From: Neorhizobium huautlense
Lineage (GTDB): Bacteria > Pseudomonadota > Alphaproteobacteria > Rhizobiales > Rhizobiaceae
Assembly: GCF_002968575.1 (NCBI RefSeq)
Contig: NZ_PVBM01000023.1
Location: forward strand, 35,397 to 99,396
Reading direction: 5' to 3'
DNA: 64,000 bases
Numbering within the stretch: the first letter of the stretch is position 1; every line of letters begins with the position of its first letter. This document shows positions 46,365 to 55,618 of the stretch, piece after piece. The position numbers and the translations under genes are program-made. A model generated the notes under the pieces. The model had not been told where the DNA came from. It ran no database searches and saw nothing but the letters and a program-made list of their open reading frames with translations.

Positions 46365-47117
46365 GTGGCAAACGATCCGATCCATCAGTTCCAGATCAGC
46401 AAGATCGTTCCGATTGAGATCGGCGGCATCGATTTCTCCTTTACCAATGCCTCCCTCTTTATGGTCGCCACTGTGGCTTGCGCAGCCGGCTTCCTTTATT
46501 TCTCCACCTCGCAGCGCGGGCTGATCCCCGGCCGGGCGCAGTCGGTAGCGGAAATGTCCTACGAATTCATCGCGGGCATGCTGCGCGAAGGCGCCGGCAG
46601 CCACGGGATGAAGTTCTTTCCGCTGGTCTTTTCGCTGTTCATGTTCGTGCTGACGGCGAACCTGCTCGGCATGTTCCCGTATTTCTTCACCGTTACCAGC
46701 CAGATCATCGTCACCTTCGCGCTGGCGCTGCTGGTCATCGGTACGGTTCTCGTCTACGGCTTCTACAAGCACGGTCTGCATTTCCTGCAGCTCTTCGTGC
46801 CAAGCGGCGTTCCCGGCGCGCTTCTGCCGCTGGTCGTGTCGATCGAAATCATCTCGTTCCTGTCCCGCCCGGTTTCGCTGTCGGTTCGTCTCTTCGCGAA
46901 CATGCTGGCCGGCCATATCACGCTCAAAGTGTTCGCGGGCTTCGTTGCCTCGCTTGGAACCATGGGCGCGCTGGGCATCGGCGGAGCCGTCCTTCCTCTC
47001 ATCATGACCGTCGCCCTGACCGGTCTCGAATTCCTTGTCGCCTTCCTCCAGGCTTACGTCTTCGCGGTGCTGACTTGCATGTACCTCAACGACGCGATCC
47101 ATCCCGGCGGGCACTAA
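46365..47117 (+). CDS. atpB: F0F1 ATP synthase subunit a
   Basis: 250 aa from GTG 46365, with AGAGG upstream (46354-46358). Subunit a forms the proton half-channels at the c-ring. [18 protein letters not shown] near residues 170-187 carries the essential Arg in the conserved [13 protein letters not shown] motif, and the C-terminal helix has [22 protein letters not shown]. Five to six membrane helices are present. The other start options would truncate the conserved HQFQISKI N-terminus. Confidence 0.96.
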   Translation: MANDPIHQFQISKIVPIEIGGIDFSFTNASLFMVATVACAAGFLYFSTSQRGLIPGRAQSVAEMSYEFIAGMLREGAGSHGMKFFPLVFSLFMFVLTANLLGMFPYFFTVTSQIIVTFALALLVIGTVLVYGFYKHGLHFLQLFVPSGVPGALLPLVVSIEIISFLSRPVSLSVRLFANMLAGHITLKVFAGFVASLGTMGALGIGGAVLPLIMTVALTGLEFLVAFLQAYVFAVLTCMYLNDAIHPGGH

Positions 47118-47183
47118 GGATAACGACATTGGCGTCCTAGGCGTCAGTCTACAGCCGCAACAACCATTTCGAAGGAGTTTCTC

Positions 47184-47411
47184 ATGGAAGCGGAAGCAGC
47201 AAAGTTCATCGGTGCAGGTCTGGCTTGCTTTGGCATGGCCGGTACGGCTCTTGGCCTCGGCAACATCTTCGGCAACTACCTCTCGGGCGCTCTGCGCAAT
47301 CCGTCTGCCGCTGACAGCCAGTTCGGCCGTCTGGTATTCGGCTTCGCCGTTACGGAAGCTCTGGGCATCTTCTCGCTGCTCATCGCTCTCCTGCTGCTCT
47401 ACGCAGTCTAA
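47184..47411 (+). CDS. atpE: F0F1 ATP synthase subunit c
   Basis: 75 aa, two membrane helices. [20 protein letters not shown] starts the first helix, the loop is RNPSAA, and the second helix [20 protein letters not shown] holds the proton-carrying Glu (TEA). The AAGGAG site (47173-47178) is strong, fitting the high stoichiometry of c subunits. Alphaproteobacterial c subunits of this length are standard. Confidence 0.97.
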   Translation: MEAEAAKFIGAGLACFGMAGTALGLGNIFGNYLSGALRNPSAADSQFGRLVFGFAVTEALGIFSLLIALLLLYAV

Positions 47412-47495
47412 GACCTGACCAGGCATCCGGATCGCGGCCGCTTGCAAGATAGCGCGCCGTGATCCTTCGCATTTGGAATACACCTGGAGGTGATG

Positions 47496-48143
47496 ATGTT
47501 CGTGACCTCGGCATATGCGCAGACCGCGCCGGCCGCTCCTGAAACGCCTGCAGCACCGGGCGCCGCTCCCGCGGGCGATCCGCATGCCGCACCGGCTGGC
47601 GAAGTGCATACCGAAACCGGCGTCGCCCATGGCGGCGAGCACGGTGGCGGCACCTTCCCGCCATTTGATGCGACCTATTTCCCGTCGCAGATCCTCTGGC
47701 TCGTCATCACTTTCGGCCTCTTCTATCTGTTGATGAAGAAGGTCATCGTTCCGCGCGTAGGCGGTATTCTCGAACACCGCCACGACCGGATCGCTCAGGA
47801 CCTCGATGAAGCCGCGCGCCTAAAATCTGAAGCCGACGCCGCTGTCGAGACCTACGAAAGGGAACTGGCGGCCGCCCGTTCCAAGGCACACACCATTGCA
47901 GAGACCGCTCGCGAAGCGGCCAAGGGCAAGGCTGCCGCCGATCGCGCCGCGATCGAGACGGAACTGGCTCAGAAGCTTTCGGTGGCTGAAACCCGCATTG
48001 GCGAAATCAAGGCTCAGGCCTTCGCTCAGGTCGGCCAGATTGCCGAAGAAACCGCCTCTGCCATCGTCGATCAGCTGATCGGCGCCAAGGCATCCGGCGA
48101 CGATATCAAGGCTGCCGTCGCAGCCGCGAAGACGGAGGCCTGA
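47496..48143 (+). CDS. atpF': F0F1 ATP synthase subunit b'
   Basis: 215 aa. A Pro/Ala/His-rich N-terminal region of about 60 residues precedes the membrane helix ([20 protein letters not shown] near 66-85). A long charged coiled coil follows ([20 protein letters not shown]). It pairs with AtpF as an unequal b/b' stalk, as in photosynthetic bacteria and alphaproteobacteria. GGAGG at 47486-47490 places the start at ATG 47496 or 47493; GTG 47490 would overlap the site. The Ala/Pro-rich front is longer than in typical b subunits. Confidence 0.92.
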   Translation: MFVTSAYAQTAPAAPETPAAPGAAPAGDPHAAPAGEVHTETGVAHGGEHGGGTFPPFDATYFPSQILWLVITFGLFYLLMKKVIVPRVGGILEHRHDRIAQDLDEAARLKSEADAAVETYERELAAARSKAHTIAETAREAAKGKAAADRAAIETELAQKLSVAETRIGEIKAQAFAQVGQIAEETASAIVDQLIGAKASGDDIKAAVAAAKTEA

Positions 48144-48147
48144 TACA

Positions 48148-48633
48148 ATGGCATTCGATGCAACATTTTTCGCCTTCGTCGGTCTCGTTCTCTTTCTTGC
48201 CCTGATCGCCTATCTCAAGGTTCCGGGCATGATGGCGAAATCGCTCGACGAGCGTGCCGACAACATCCGCAAGGAACTTGAGGAAGCCAAACGTCTGCGT
48301 GAAGAGGCTCAGGCGCTGCTTGCCGAATATCAGCGCAAGCGCAAGGAAGCCGAAGCGGAAGCCGCTCACATCGTGGCATCTGCCGAACGCGAAGCCGCTG
48401 CCTTGAGTGAAGAAGCCCGTCAGAAGACGGAGGAGTTTGTGGCTCGCCGGAACGCGCTTTCGGAGCAGAAGATCCGGCAGGCCGAGGCCGACGCGATCGG
48501 TGCCGTTCGGGCCGCCGCTGTCGATCTTGCGATCGCTGCTGCAGAACGAGTCATTGCCAACAAGGCCGATACTTCCACGCAGGACTCCCTTTTCAAGGAC
48601 GCCCTCGGCCAGGTGCAGTCGCGATTGAACTGA
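48148..48633 (+). CDS. atpF: F0F1 ATP synthase subunit b
   Basis: 161 aa, four bases after atpF'. An N-terminal membrane helix (FFAFVGLVLFLALIAYLKVP near residues 6-25) is followed by a charged helix (NIRKELEEAKRLREEAQALL) forming the peripheral stalk. It is the last gene of the F0 operon, ending at a strong terminator 28 bases on. No F1 genes are in the window, as is usual in alphaproteobacteria. Confidence 0.95.
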   Translation: MAFDATFFAFVGLVLFLALIAYLKVPGMMAKSLDERADNIRKELEEAKRLREEAQALLAEYQRKRKEAEAEAAHIVASAEREAAALSEEARQKTEEFVARRNALSEQKIRQAEADAIGAVRAAAVDLAIAAAERVIANKADTSTQDSLFKDALGQVQSRLN

Positions 48634-48660
48634 CTGCGATACCTTGCGAAAGATAAGAAG

Positions 48661-48692
48661 CCCCCGGAAGCTCTGTGCCTCCGGGGGTTTTT
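48661..48692 (+). terminator. Rho-independent terminator of the atp F0 operon
   Basis: CCCCCGGA (48661-48668) pairs with TCCGGGGG (48680-48687), followed by five T. It lies 28 bases past the atpF stop. Confidence 0.92.
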
Positions 48693-48738
48693 CATTTGTG
48701 GCTTGTTTTTCAGGCGAATGGGACTGCCGGGAGGATCG

Positions 48739-49377
48739 ATGCAAAAGCCCAGACTGTTTGGCGCCGACTACAGCGTTTATGTACGTAGCGCCCGGCTAGC
48801 TTTCACCGAAAAGCGCGTCGCTTATGAACTGGATGCGATCGACGTCTTTGCTGCGGATGGCCCGCCCGCTTCCTATTTGAAAAAGCACCCATTCGGCCGT
48901 ATTCCGGCGCTCGAGCATGGCGACTTTACGCTGGATGAGACCGGCGCCATCACCAGATATGTGGACGAGGCCTTCGAGGGGCCGGCACTGCAGCCGGTAA
49001 ATATCCGCAGCCGAGCACGGATGAACCAGATCATCAGCATCGCCGACGGCTATATCTATCCAACCCTCGTCTGGGGTATCTACGTGGAGCAGGTCTCGAA
49101 ACCCCGTAGTGGCAAACAGAGGGATTTTTCCCGGCTGCAGACCGCGCTCGACAAGGCGCCAATCTGCTTACAGGCGCTGGAGGATCTGATGACGGATGGG
49201 CCGTGGGCAGGCGGATCCGACCTCAGCCTTGCCGATCTTCATTTGGCGCCGATGATGGATTATTTCATGAAGGCGCCAGTCGCTCCCGGCCTGATGAGGG
49301 GAGTTCCGGCGCTCGCTTCCTGGTGGAACCGGATTTCTTCTAGGGCTTCAATGCGAGCGACGATCCCGACGAGCTGA
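48739..49377 (+). CDS. Glutathione S-transferase family protein
   Basis: 212 aa. The N-terminal thioredoxin-like domain (PRLFGADYSVYVRSARLAFT, then HPFGRIPALEHGDFTLDETG with the cis-Pro and the glutathione-binding ET) is followed by an all-helical C-terminal domain (GPWAGGSDLSLADLHLAPMM). The substrate is unknown; rhizobia have many such genes. GGGAGG precedes ATG 48739 by 5 bases; the longer frame from 48703 overlaps the terminator region. It is convergent with rnhB. Confidence 0.87.
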   Translation: MQKPRLFGADYSVYVRSARLAFTEKRVAYELDAIDVFAADGPPASYLKKHPFGRIPALEHGDFTLDETGAITRYVDEAFEGPALQPVNIRSRARMNQIISIADGYIYPTLVWGIYVEQVSKPRSGKQRDFSRLQTALDKAPICLQALEDLMTDGPWAGGSDLSLADLHLAPMMDYFMKAPVAPGLMRGVPALASWWNRISSRASMRATIPTS

Positions 49378-49407
49378 CCGCAGGATGCTAGTCCCGAAGG
49401 TGTATCC

Positions 49408-50076
49408 TTACGTGCCTGGCAACTCGTCCTTCCTGAGCGGACGGAAACTCATGCGGTGCAGTGAGCAGGGGCCATGCGCCTCGATGCCCGCACGATGCTG
49501 CGGGGTGGCGTAGCCGGCATGGTTGGCGAAACCGTAGACGGGATAGACATGGTGGGCGCGCGTCATCATCCGGTCGCGGGTCACCTTGGCGACAATAGAT
49601 GCCGCCGCGATCGAAACGGAACGCGCATCGCCCTGGATGACCGCCTTGCCGGAACAGCAGAGGCCGCGCGGCACGTCGCGCCCATCGGCAAGAACATAGG
49701 CGGGCGTGACCGCGAGACCCGCGACAGCCCGGCGCATGGCGTCTAGGCTCGCTCGAAGGATGTTGCGTTCGTCAATGTGGCGCGGTCCGGAGGCCGCGAT
49801 CGACACCTCTGCGGTTGCCATGATCGCCTCGAACAGGGTTTCCCTCTGCAGAGCCGTCAGCTGCTTGGAATCGTTGAGGCCGTCTGGAATATTCTCCGGG
49901 TCCAATATCACCGCCGCGGCAACGACTGGTCCCGCCAATGGTCCCCGCCCGGCCTCGTCCGTGCCGGCAACCGGCCAGTGGCCGGCTTTCCGCGCCAGAA
50001 GTTCCAGGCTGAAGTCCGGGACGACCGGCACTTCTTCGAAGAGCATCGGAGAATCGGGTGACGTGCGAGGCAACAT
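49408..50076 (-). CDS. rnhB: Ribonuclease HII
   Basis: 222 aa from ATG 50076. [20 protein letters not shown] near residues 36-55 contains the catalytic DEAGRG motif, and [17 protein letters not shown] near 152-168 is the usual RNase HII helix. The enzyme removes ribonucleotides from DNA and RNA in hybrids. Alternative starts are ATG 50112 and ATG 50046; all keep the catalytic part. The 229-base space to the radical SAM gene upstream shows no second gene. Confidence 0.93.
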   Translation of the reverse strand: MLPRTSPDSPMLFEEVPVVPDFSLELLARKAGHWPVAGTDEAGRGPLAGPVVAAAVILDPENIPDGLNDSKQLTALQRETLFEAIMATAEVSIAASGPRHIDERNILRASLDAMRRAVAGLAVTPAYVLADGRDVPRGLCCSGKAVIQGDARSVSIAAASIVAKVTRDRMMTRAHHVYPVYGFANHAGYATPQHRAGIEAHGPCSLHRMSFRPLRKDELPGT

Positions 50077-50305
50077 GGCGGCAACCTCGCACGTCGACCC
50101 GATCTCCTGCAACCCCCGGCAGGCGATGCGGCGTCGCTATCCACCGAGGGGCGGCGGTGGAACCGGGGAGAATCCGGCGCTTGACAGGACGGGCAAGCGC
50201 CGGAAACAGAATTACAACAGTGAAGGCCTCACGCCTGCTCCATAAGATTCCGCTATCCACCTTTGATGCCTTCGAGAGATGGCCAGTGAAGACGAAACAC
50301 CAGGC

Positions 50306-51463
50306 TCAAAGCAGCGAAAGCTGAATACCTCCGCCATCCGGCCGAATGAACAAATCGTCCCGGAGCGGCAGACCGCGGCGGACCATTTCAAGCCGTTTCG
50401 TCGCCATTTCGAATCGCCGGCCGATCTGCCAGGCATAAGGCCCGGCTCCCTTCATCCGCTTTCCGAACTCCGCGTCGTAATCCTTGCCGCCGCGCATTGA
50501 GCGGACGAGCGACATCACATGCCGATAGCGGTTGGGATAATTCTGCAGCAGCCAGTCGCGAAACAATGGGCTCACTTCCAGAGGAAGGCGCAGCAGCACA
50601 TAACTTGCCTCCGTCGCGCCTGCCGCATGGCCTGCCTCGAGTATCCGCTCGATTTCGTGATCGTTAAGCGCCGGAATCACGGGGGCCACCATGACCGCTG
50701 TCGGAATTCCGGCATCGGTCAGCGCCTTGATGGCTGAGAGGCGCTTGGGAGGGGTCGAGGCGCGCGGCTCCATGGTGCGGGCAAGCTTGCGGTCCAGCGT
50801 GGTGACGGAGATGCCGACCTTGGCGAGCCCTTTCGAAGCCATTTCGGAAAGGATGTCGATATCGCGTGTAATGAGTGCCGACTTGGTGACGATCGCGACC
50901 GGGTGATTGGCCTTGTTCAGGACCTCGAGGATCTGCCGCATGATGCGCCATTCTCGCTCGATCGGCTGGTACGGATCGGTATTGGTCCCGATGGCGATTG
51001 CGCGCACCTTGTAATCCGGTTTGCTAAGCTCGCGCTCAAGCAGCTTCGGAATGTCGGGTTTGGCAAACAGTTTCGATTCGAAATCGAGCCCCGGCGAAAG
51101 ACCCATATAGCTGTGGGTCGGCCGCGCGAAGCAATAGATGCAGCCGTGTTCGCAGCCACGATAGGGATTTATCGAGCGGTCGAAAGACAGGTCGGGGGAT
51201 TCATTCCGGGTGATTGCAGTACGCGGCTTTTCGACTTGCACCTCTGTCTTGAACGGTTCGAGTTCTTCGATGGTCTGCCACCCGTCGTCGAACACCTCCC
51301 GGCGTTCTGCCTCGAAGCGGCCGCTCGGATTGAGCCCGGCCCCACGTCCGCGCCTGCGGTCCACTTCGACCCTGAGACCGGAGGACTTTACCAGTGCATC
51401 GGCAATATCGGCCGTATGAGCAGGCGCCAAAGCGCTCTGCCGCAAATGGGACAGCTCGTTCAT
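50306..51463 (-). CDS. PA0069 family radical SAM protein
   Basis: 385 aa. The radical SAM Cys motif is CEHGCIYC with Cys104, 108 and 111, in the CxxxCxxC form. RGCEHGCIYCFARPTHSYMG and the later IGTNTDPYQPIEREW and ISVTTLDRKLARTMEPRAS are typical of the SplB-related PA0069 family. No function is proven; similarity to spore photoproduct lyase has led to that label. ATG 51463 has AGGAG well placed upstream (minus strand). Confidence 0.85.
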   Translation of the reverse strand: MNELSHLRQSALAPAHTADIADALVKSSGLRVEVDRRRGRGAGLNPSGRFEAERREVFDDGWQTIEELEPFKTEVQVEKPRTAITRNESPDLSFDRSINPYRGCEHGCIYCFARPTHSYMGLSPGLDFESKLFAKPDIPKLLERELSKPDYKVRAIAIGTNTDPYQPIEREWRIMRQILEVLNKANHPVAIVTKSALITRDIDILSEMASKGLAKVGISVTTLDRKLARTMEPRASTPPKRLSAIKALTDAGIPTAVMVAPVIPALNDHEIERILEAGHAAGATEASYVLLRLPLEVSPLFRDWLLQNYPNRYRHVMSLVRSMRGGKDYDAEFGKRMKGAGPYAWQIGRRFEMATKRLEMVRRGLPLRDDLFIRPDGGGIQLSLL

Positions 51464-51594
51464 GGGGTGCTCCTGACGGGTGTTCGTCCCGTTTCTGATG
51501 ATTAAATTCCTAGCCGCAAAATAAGAACATTGCAAGAACAAAATTTGGCGACATGTTTCTGGTTTTCTGTGGCGCGATGCGGTAAACGTCAGGA

Positions 51595-52113
51595 ATGCTG
51601 ACTGTCATCTTGGAATGCCGCGATCAGGAATCAGAGCTGGCGCAGACGCTCTCGCTGCTTGTTTCCGCGGCGGTGGAAGGGCTCGTGAGCGACGTGGTGG
51701 TGCTTGATCACGGCTCGCGGGATGGTACCTCCCGGGTGGCCGATGCCGCCGGTTGCCGTTTCCACACCCATTGGGACATTAAGGATATTTTGCGGTCCGC
51801 GCGGGGCGAGTGGCTGCTGTTGCTGGAGCCCGGCGCCCGATTGCAGACAGGCTGGATCGATGAGGTCATGGAATATCTCGCACTCGGGAGGCAACCGGCC
51901 CGATTCGCCCCATCTCGGACTTACCGGCGGCCGTTCTTCAAGCGCATCGGGCGGGCCGTTCCTCCGCTGGAACATGGCCTGCTTTTTCCCAAACGCCAGG
52001 CAATCGCGCTCGCGAAGTCAGGCATGGATCTTGAAACGCTGGCGAAGGGGCAAAAAGCCATCAAGCTCGTCAGCGAAATTATTCCCGCCTGGGTCGCCAA
52101 GGCGGTGCATTAG
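51595..52113 (+). CDS. Short glycosyltransferase family 2-like protein
   Basis: 172 aa. The GT-A beginning is clear: TVILECRDQESELAQTLSLL, DVVVLDHGSRDGTSRVADAA near residues 38-57, and EWLLLLEPGARLQTGWIDEV near 72-91. The rest is short, so this is a compact GT2-like protein. The usual DxD metal motif is missing (LEPGARL in its place), which questions donor-sugar chemistry. Neighbours give no pathway. Its 3' end overlaps the convergent moaB gene by 35 bases. Confidence 0.75.
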   Translation: MLTVILECRDQESELAQTLSLLVSAAVEGLVSDVVVLDHGSRDGTSRVADAAGCRFHTHWDIKDILRSARGEWLLLLEPGARLQTGWIDEVMEYLALGRQPARFAPSRTYRRPFFKRIGRAVPPLEHGLLFPKRQAIALAKSGMDLETLAKGQKAIKLVSEIIPAWVAKAVH

Positions 52114-52690
52114 CTGGGCGGGAGCCGCTCCGGCTATTTCTGCGATGAGCGCCGCGCTTCAGGTGCTCGTCGAGCCGCGGCATGATCTCGATGAAGTTGC
52201 ACGGCATGTGCCGATAATCGAGTTGCGCCTTCAGGATGCCGTCCCAGGCGTCCTTGCAGGCGCCCGGTGAGCCCGGCAGCACAAAGATGAAGGTGGCATT
52301 CGCCACTCCGCCGGTCGCGCGTGATTGGATTGTTGAAGTTCCTATCTTGTCGTAGGAAATGCGGTGGAAGACCTCGGAAAAGCCGTCCATGCGTTTTTCA
52401 AAAAGCGGCTCAAGCGCTTCCGGGGTGACGTCACGACCGGTGAAGCCCGTACCGCCGGTGGTAATCACCACGTCGATCTCGGGATCGAGCGTCCATTCCC
52501 GCACCTGAGCGGCGATCTTGTCCTTGTCGTCAGTCACGATGGCGCGGGCCTTCATTTCATGGCCTGCTTCCGCAATGCGTGCCGCAAGGGTGTCGCCCGA
52601 TTTATCGTTTTCCAATGTGCGGGTGTCGGAAACGGTCAGCACGGCAATGCCGACCGGAATGAAGGAACGGGTTTCGTCGATCCGGCTCAT
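52079..52690 (-). CDS. moaB: Molybdenum cofactor biosynthesis protein B
   Basis: 203 aa. The MPT-binding fold is shown by [20 protein letters not shown] near residues 10-29, [20 protein letters not shown] near 74-93, and [18 protein letters not shown] near 144-161. MoaB/MogA-type proteins adenylylate molybdopterin. The ATG overlaps the ispE stop (ATGA at 52687-52690). A basic tail of about 27 residues past the conserved PRLDEHL end runs into the convergent glycosyltransferase gene. Confidence 0.9.
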   Translation of the reverse strand: MSRIDETRSFIPVGIAVLTVSDTRTLENDKSGDTLAARIAEAGHEMKARAIVTDDKDKIAAQVREWTLDPEIDVVITTGGTGFTGRDVTPEALEPLFEKRMDGFSEVFHRISYDKIGTSTIQSRATGGVANATFIFVLPGSPGACKDAWDGILKAQLDYRHMPCNFIEIMPRLDEHLKRGAHRRNSRSGSRPANAPPWRPRRE

Positions 52691-53616
52691 GATGTCTTTC
52701 CAGCGTTCTGGCCAACGGTCTGCACCGCCTGGAAATACCAGTCCGGCCTTTGGCCGGTCAGATTTGCCGCGGCTCTCTCTGCGATCTCGGCGGAAGGAAA
52801 TATGCCGAAGCAGGTGGCGCCTGAACCGGACATCCGCGTCAGCATGGCGCCTTCTGCGCCGATCATATTGGAGATCTGGTCGATTTCGCGCACCAGGGAG
52901 CGTGCCGGCGGCTCGAGATCGTTGCGTAGGCTTTTGAGGAAAGGGATCCAATCCATTTCCAAGGCACCGATCGGTGGATTCTCCTTGCGGCTGAGCCGCT
53001 CGAAGATGTCGGGCGTCGAAACGCCCACCAACGGATTGCCGAGCACGAGGGCGAGCGACGGCAAGGTGGGCAAGGCTGCAATGTCTTCGCCTATGCCTTT
53101 GGCGACCAGGGCCTCGCTCTTGAGGCACATGGGCACATCGGCGCCAAGTGCCAGGGCAAGAGCTTGGATTTCCGGTTCCGGCAGTGGGCTCTTCCAGAAG
53201 CGCAGGAGACCCCGCAAGGCGGCTGCAGCATCTGCAGACCCGCCTCCGATTCCGGCAGCGACGGGCAGGTTTTTTTCAAGATGGATTGTGACGGGCGGAG
53301 CGGTGAAGCCGGTTGTTCTAAGCTTCTCCCGCAGCAGATCGCGAGCCCTTAACACCAGATTCCCATAGGTGCCTTCCGCTTGATTGGGTAGAAGGTGCGC
53401 AAATCGTCCGGAAGCGGTGAATTCGTCGCCCTCCGCTGCCGCAAACTTCAGCCGATCGCCGGCGTCGGCAAAGGTGACGACAGTTTCGAGCAGATGATAG
53501 CCGTCAGACCGCTGTCCCGTGACGTGCAAGGCAAGATTGATCTTCGCCGGGGCCAGCTCGAAAAGGCCCGCCTCCTCGGTGGACCCGGTTTCAAAAGGCA
53601 TGCCATCGGCAAACAT
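52687..53616 (-). CDS. ispE: 4-diphosphocytidyl-2-C-methyl-D-erythritol kinase
   Basis: 309 aa. A GHMP kinase of the MEP isoprenoid pathway. [20 protein letters not shown] near residues 21-40 includes the substrate Lys, and [20 protein letters not shown] near 112-131 is the ATP-binding glycine loop. It starts 6 bases after the TPR gene and its stop overlaps the moaB start, so TPR-ispE-moaB form one operon. The polyprenyl synthase gene further upstream uses its pathway's products. Confidence 0.94.
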   Translation of the reverse strand: MFADGMPFETGSTEEAGLFELAPAKINLALHVTGQRSDGYHLLETVVTFADAGDRLKFAAAEGDEFTASGRFAHLLPNQAEGTYGNLVLRARDLLREKLRTTGFTAPPVTIHLEKNLPVAAGIGGGSADAAAALRGLLRFWKSPLPEPEIQALALALGADVPMCLKSEALVAKGIGEDIAALPTLPSLALVLGNPLVGVSTPDIFERLSRKENPPIGALEMDWIPFLKSLRNDLEPPARSLVREIDQISNMIGAEGAMLTRMSGSGATCFGIFPSAEIAERAAANLTGQRPDWYFQAVQTVGQNAGKTS

Positions 53617-53622
53617 GATGCG

Positions 53623-55458
53623 TCAGGACTTCTTGTCGGGATTGGCAGGTGCCGGTGGGGTCGGGGGAACGGGTGCGATCTGGCTGCGGTCGGCAGTGGT
53701 GGCATTTGGGTCCAGCGGTGGCAAACCCTTCTCGATCTTAGCCTTGATCTGCTCGCGGTTGATATCCTCGCCTTCCGAGATCAGTGCCCGGTTCCACTGG
53801 TAGACCGCTTCCAGTTTGCGGCCGACACGCCAGTAGGCATCGCCCAAATGGTCGTTGATCGTCGCGTCGCCCGCACGAAGCTGCACTGCGCGCTCGAGCT
53901 CGGTGACCGATTCCTCGAATTTGCCCATGCGGTAATAGGCCCACCCGAGCGAATCGACGATATAGCCGTCGTCAGGCCGGGCCTCCACCGCCCTGCGGAT
54001 CATATCGAGGCCTTCCTCGAGATTCTTGCTCATGTCGACTAGGGAATAACCGAGATAGTTCAGCACCTGCGGTTGTTCGGGGTTGAGCTCCAGGGCCTTG
54101 CGGAAATTCGGCTCGGCCTTGTCCCACTGCTTGAGCCGCTCGTAGGCGATGCCGCGCTGGAAGAAGATGGTCCAGTCGCCGGCCTTCGGTACGGGGCCGA
54201 CAACGCCGATCGCCTTGTCGTAGGTTTCCGCCATGGCTTTGTAGTCCTTGGCTTCGGAAAGCACGCTGCCATAGGCGATATAGCTGCGGATATCGCTTGG
54301 ATCCGATTCGATCAGCGATTTCAGATGCTGCTTGGCCTCATCGACCTTTCCTGTTTCCGACAGCGTTATACCCAGCTGCAGTTCCGAAATCCGCCGCATC
54401 GGCGAATCGGTCGGCACGCTTGAATAGAACTGGATGGCGCGCTCGGGCTGCTTCAGTTTTTCGGCAATGCCGCCAAGCAGGATCAGCGTATCGGCGCTCT
54501 TCGGATCGAGGGCGTGAGATATCTGCAGATAGAGCGAAACCATGTCCTCGGCGCCCTGGCGGTTCAATGCACCGCCAATGGAGAACAGAACGCCTGCAGC
54601 GCCTTCCGCCGCGTTGGTGACCTGCTGTTCGGGCTTCTCGCCCTTCTCTATGCTCTGCCGCAATGCCTTGAGCGGCGCATAGTTTGAAACCATGCCATCC
54701 CCGACGGCGATCGCGTCGAGTGCCTTCTGTCTGTTGCCAGCGGCTGCTTCCAGGCGCGCGAGCGCCATGACGGCACGCATGAAGGTATCGGGCGCGGTTG
54801 CCACGGCTTCCTTGTTGGTGACGGCCGTATTGAGATGCTGCCGGGCGGTTCCGATGTCGCCGGCTACCAGCGCCATGGCGCCGAGATGGTAGTCGGTGAA
54901 GACCTTGAACCACGGTGGGCCCTTCAGGTTGCTGACGCTCGATATGGCTTGCTTGCCCTTGCCGGCGCCAACCTGTGCCCAAGCCAGGAGTAGCTGATGG
55001 GTCAACCGGTCGAGATCGTTCGGGCCCTCATAGGCGAGGACTTTTTTGGCAGTGTCGAACTTCTTGTCGCGCAACGCGTCAAGGCCCCGCACGATCTTGG
55101 TGATCCGCTCGACGGCCGAATCGCTCTTGAGGGCTTCCGCTTCCTGGAGCCCGTCGTCGAAGTCGCCGTTGAGCAGCAGCGAGATCATCAGCCGTTCGCG
55201 GATTTCTAGGTTGGCCGGGTCGAAGGTGAGCGCCTTGCGGTAAAGGGTGATGGCAGTCGAATAGTCATGATCCACATCCGCAGTGCGGGCGGCGAGGAAG
55301 GCGCCCGAAAAGGATTGGACGTCGCCGGGGCTGAAGGTCACGACCTCTGCTGCGGTCGGCCTTGGTTCCTCGGTTGCGGCATTCGCGGCCACACCAAACA
55401 GGAGGAGGGTCGCGACTGCCGCACTGGAAAGCAGAAGAAGGCTGGATGTCCGCCGCAT
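53623..55458 (-). CDS. Exported tetratricopeptide-repeat protein
   Basis: 611 aa. ATG 55458 begins a signal peptide (MRRTSSLLLLSSAAVATLLL, cleavage near ANA). The rest is made of TPR-like helix pairs, clearest near the end: EPNFRKALELNPEQPQVLNY, GYSLVDMSKNLEEGLDMIRR, and WAYYRMGKFEESVTELERAV. The C-terminus is Pro-rich (PVPPTPPAPANPDKKS). It is probably periplasmic or envelope-associated scaffolding; such a gene next to ispE is typical in Rhizobiales, and its role is unknown. The frame continues upstream to 55719 without signal character. Confidence 0.87.
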   Translation of the reverse strand: MRRTSSLLLLSSAAVATLLLFGVAANAATEEPRPTAAEVVTFSPGDVQSFSGAFLAARTADVDHDYSTAITLYRKALTFDPANLEIRERLMISLLLNGDFDDGLQEAEALKSDSAVERITKIVRGLDALRDKKFDTAKKVLAYEGPNDLDRLTHQLLLAWAQVGAGKGKQAISSVSNLKGPPWFKVFTDYHLGAMALVAGDIGTARQHLNTAVTNKEAVATAPDTFMRAVMALARLEAAAGNRQKALDAIAVGDGMVSNYAPLKALRQSIEKGEKPEQQVTNAAEGAAGVLFSIGGALNRQGAEDMVSLYLQISHALDPKSADTLILLGGIAEKLKQPERAIQFYSSVPTDSPMRRISELQLGITLSETGKVDEAKQHLKSLIESDPSDIRSYIAYGSVLSEAKDYKAMAETYDKAIGVVGPVPKAGDWTIFFQRGIAYERLKQWDKAEPNFRKALELNPEQPQVLNYLGYSLVDMSKNLEEGLDMIRRAVEARPDDGYIVDSLGWAYYRMGKFEESVTELERAVQLRAGDATINDHLGDAYWRVGRKLEAVYQWNRALISEGEDINREQIKAKIEKGLPPLDPNATTADRSQIAPVPPTPPAPANPDKKS

Positions 55459-55570
55459 GAAGATGCCTTTCGTGTAGAGCGTGGCGCAGCAGTAAATGCC
55501 GCTGCCGTTCGCGCCCATTTGATTCACGACAGAATGGCTTTTTTGAAGCAGGTCCGCAAGGAAATCTCCA

Positions 55571-55589
55571 GCGCCGCAGTAGGCGGCGC
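55571..55589 (-). terminator. Hairpin after the polyprenyl synthase gene
   Basis: GCGCCGC (55571-55577) and GCGGCGC (55583-55589) form a 7-bp stem with a five-base loop, 30 bases past the synthase stop on the minus strand. No good T-run follows, so it may be weak. Confidence 0.3.
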
Positions 55590-55618
55590 CGGTCAAACCT
55601 TTGTTGGCCGGTACTGTT

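Noticed and set aside
46110..47783. 557-codon minus-strand open frame across the atp genes
   Set aside because: It is charged and His/Arg-rich without a fold signature, opposite certain atpB, atpE and atpF' genes.
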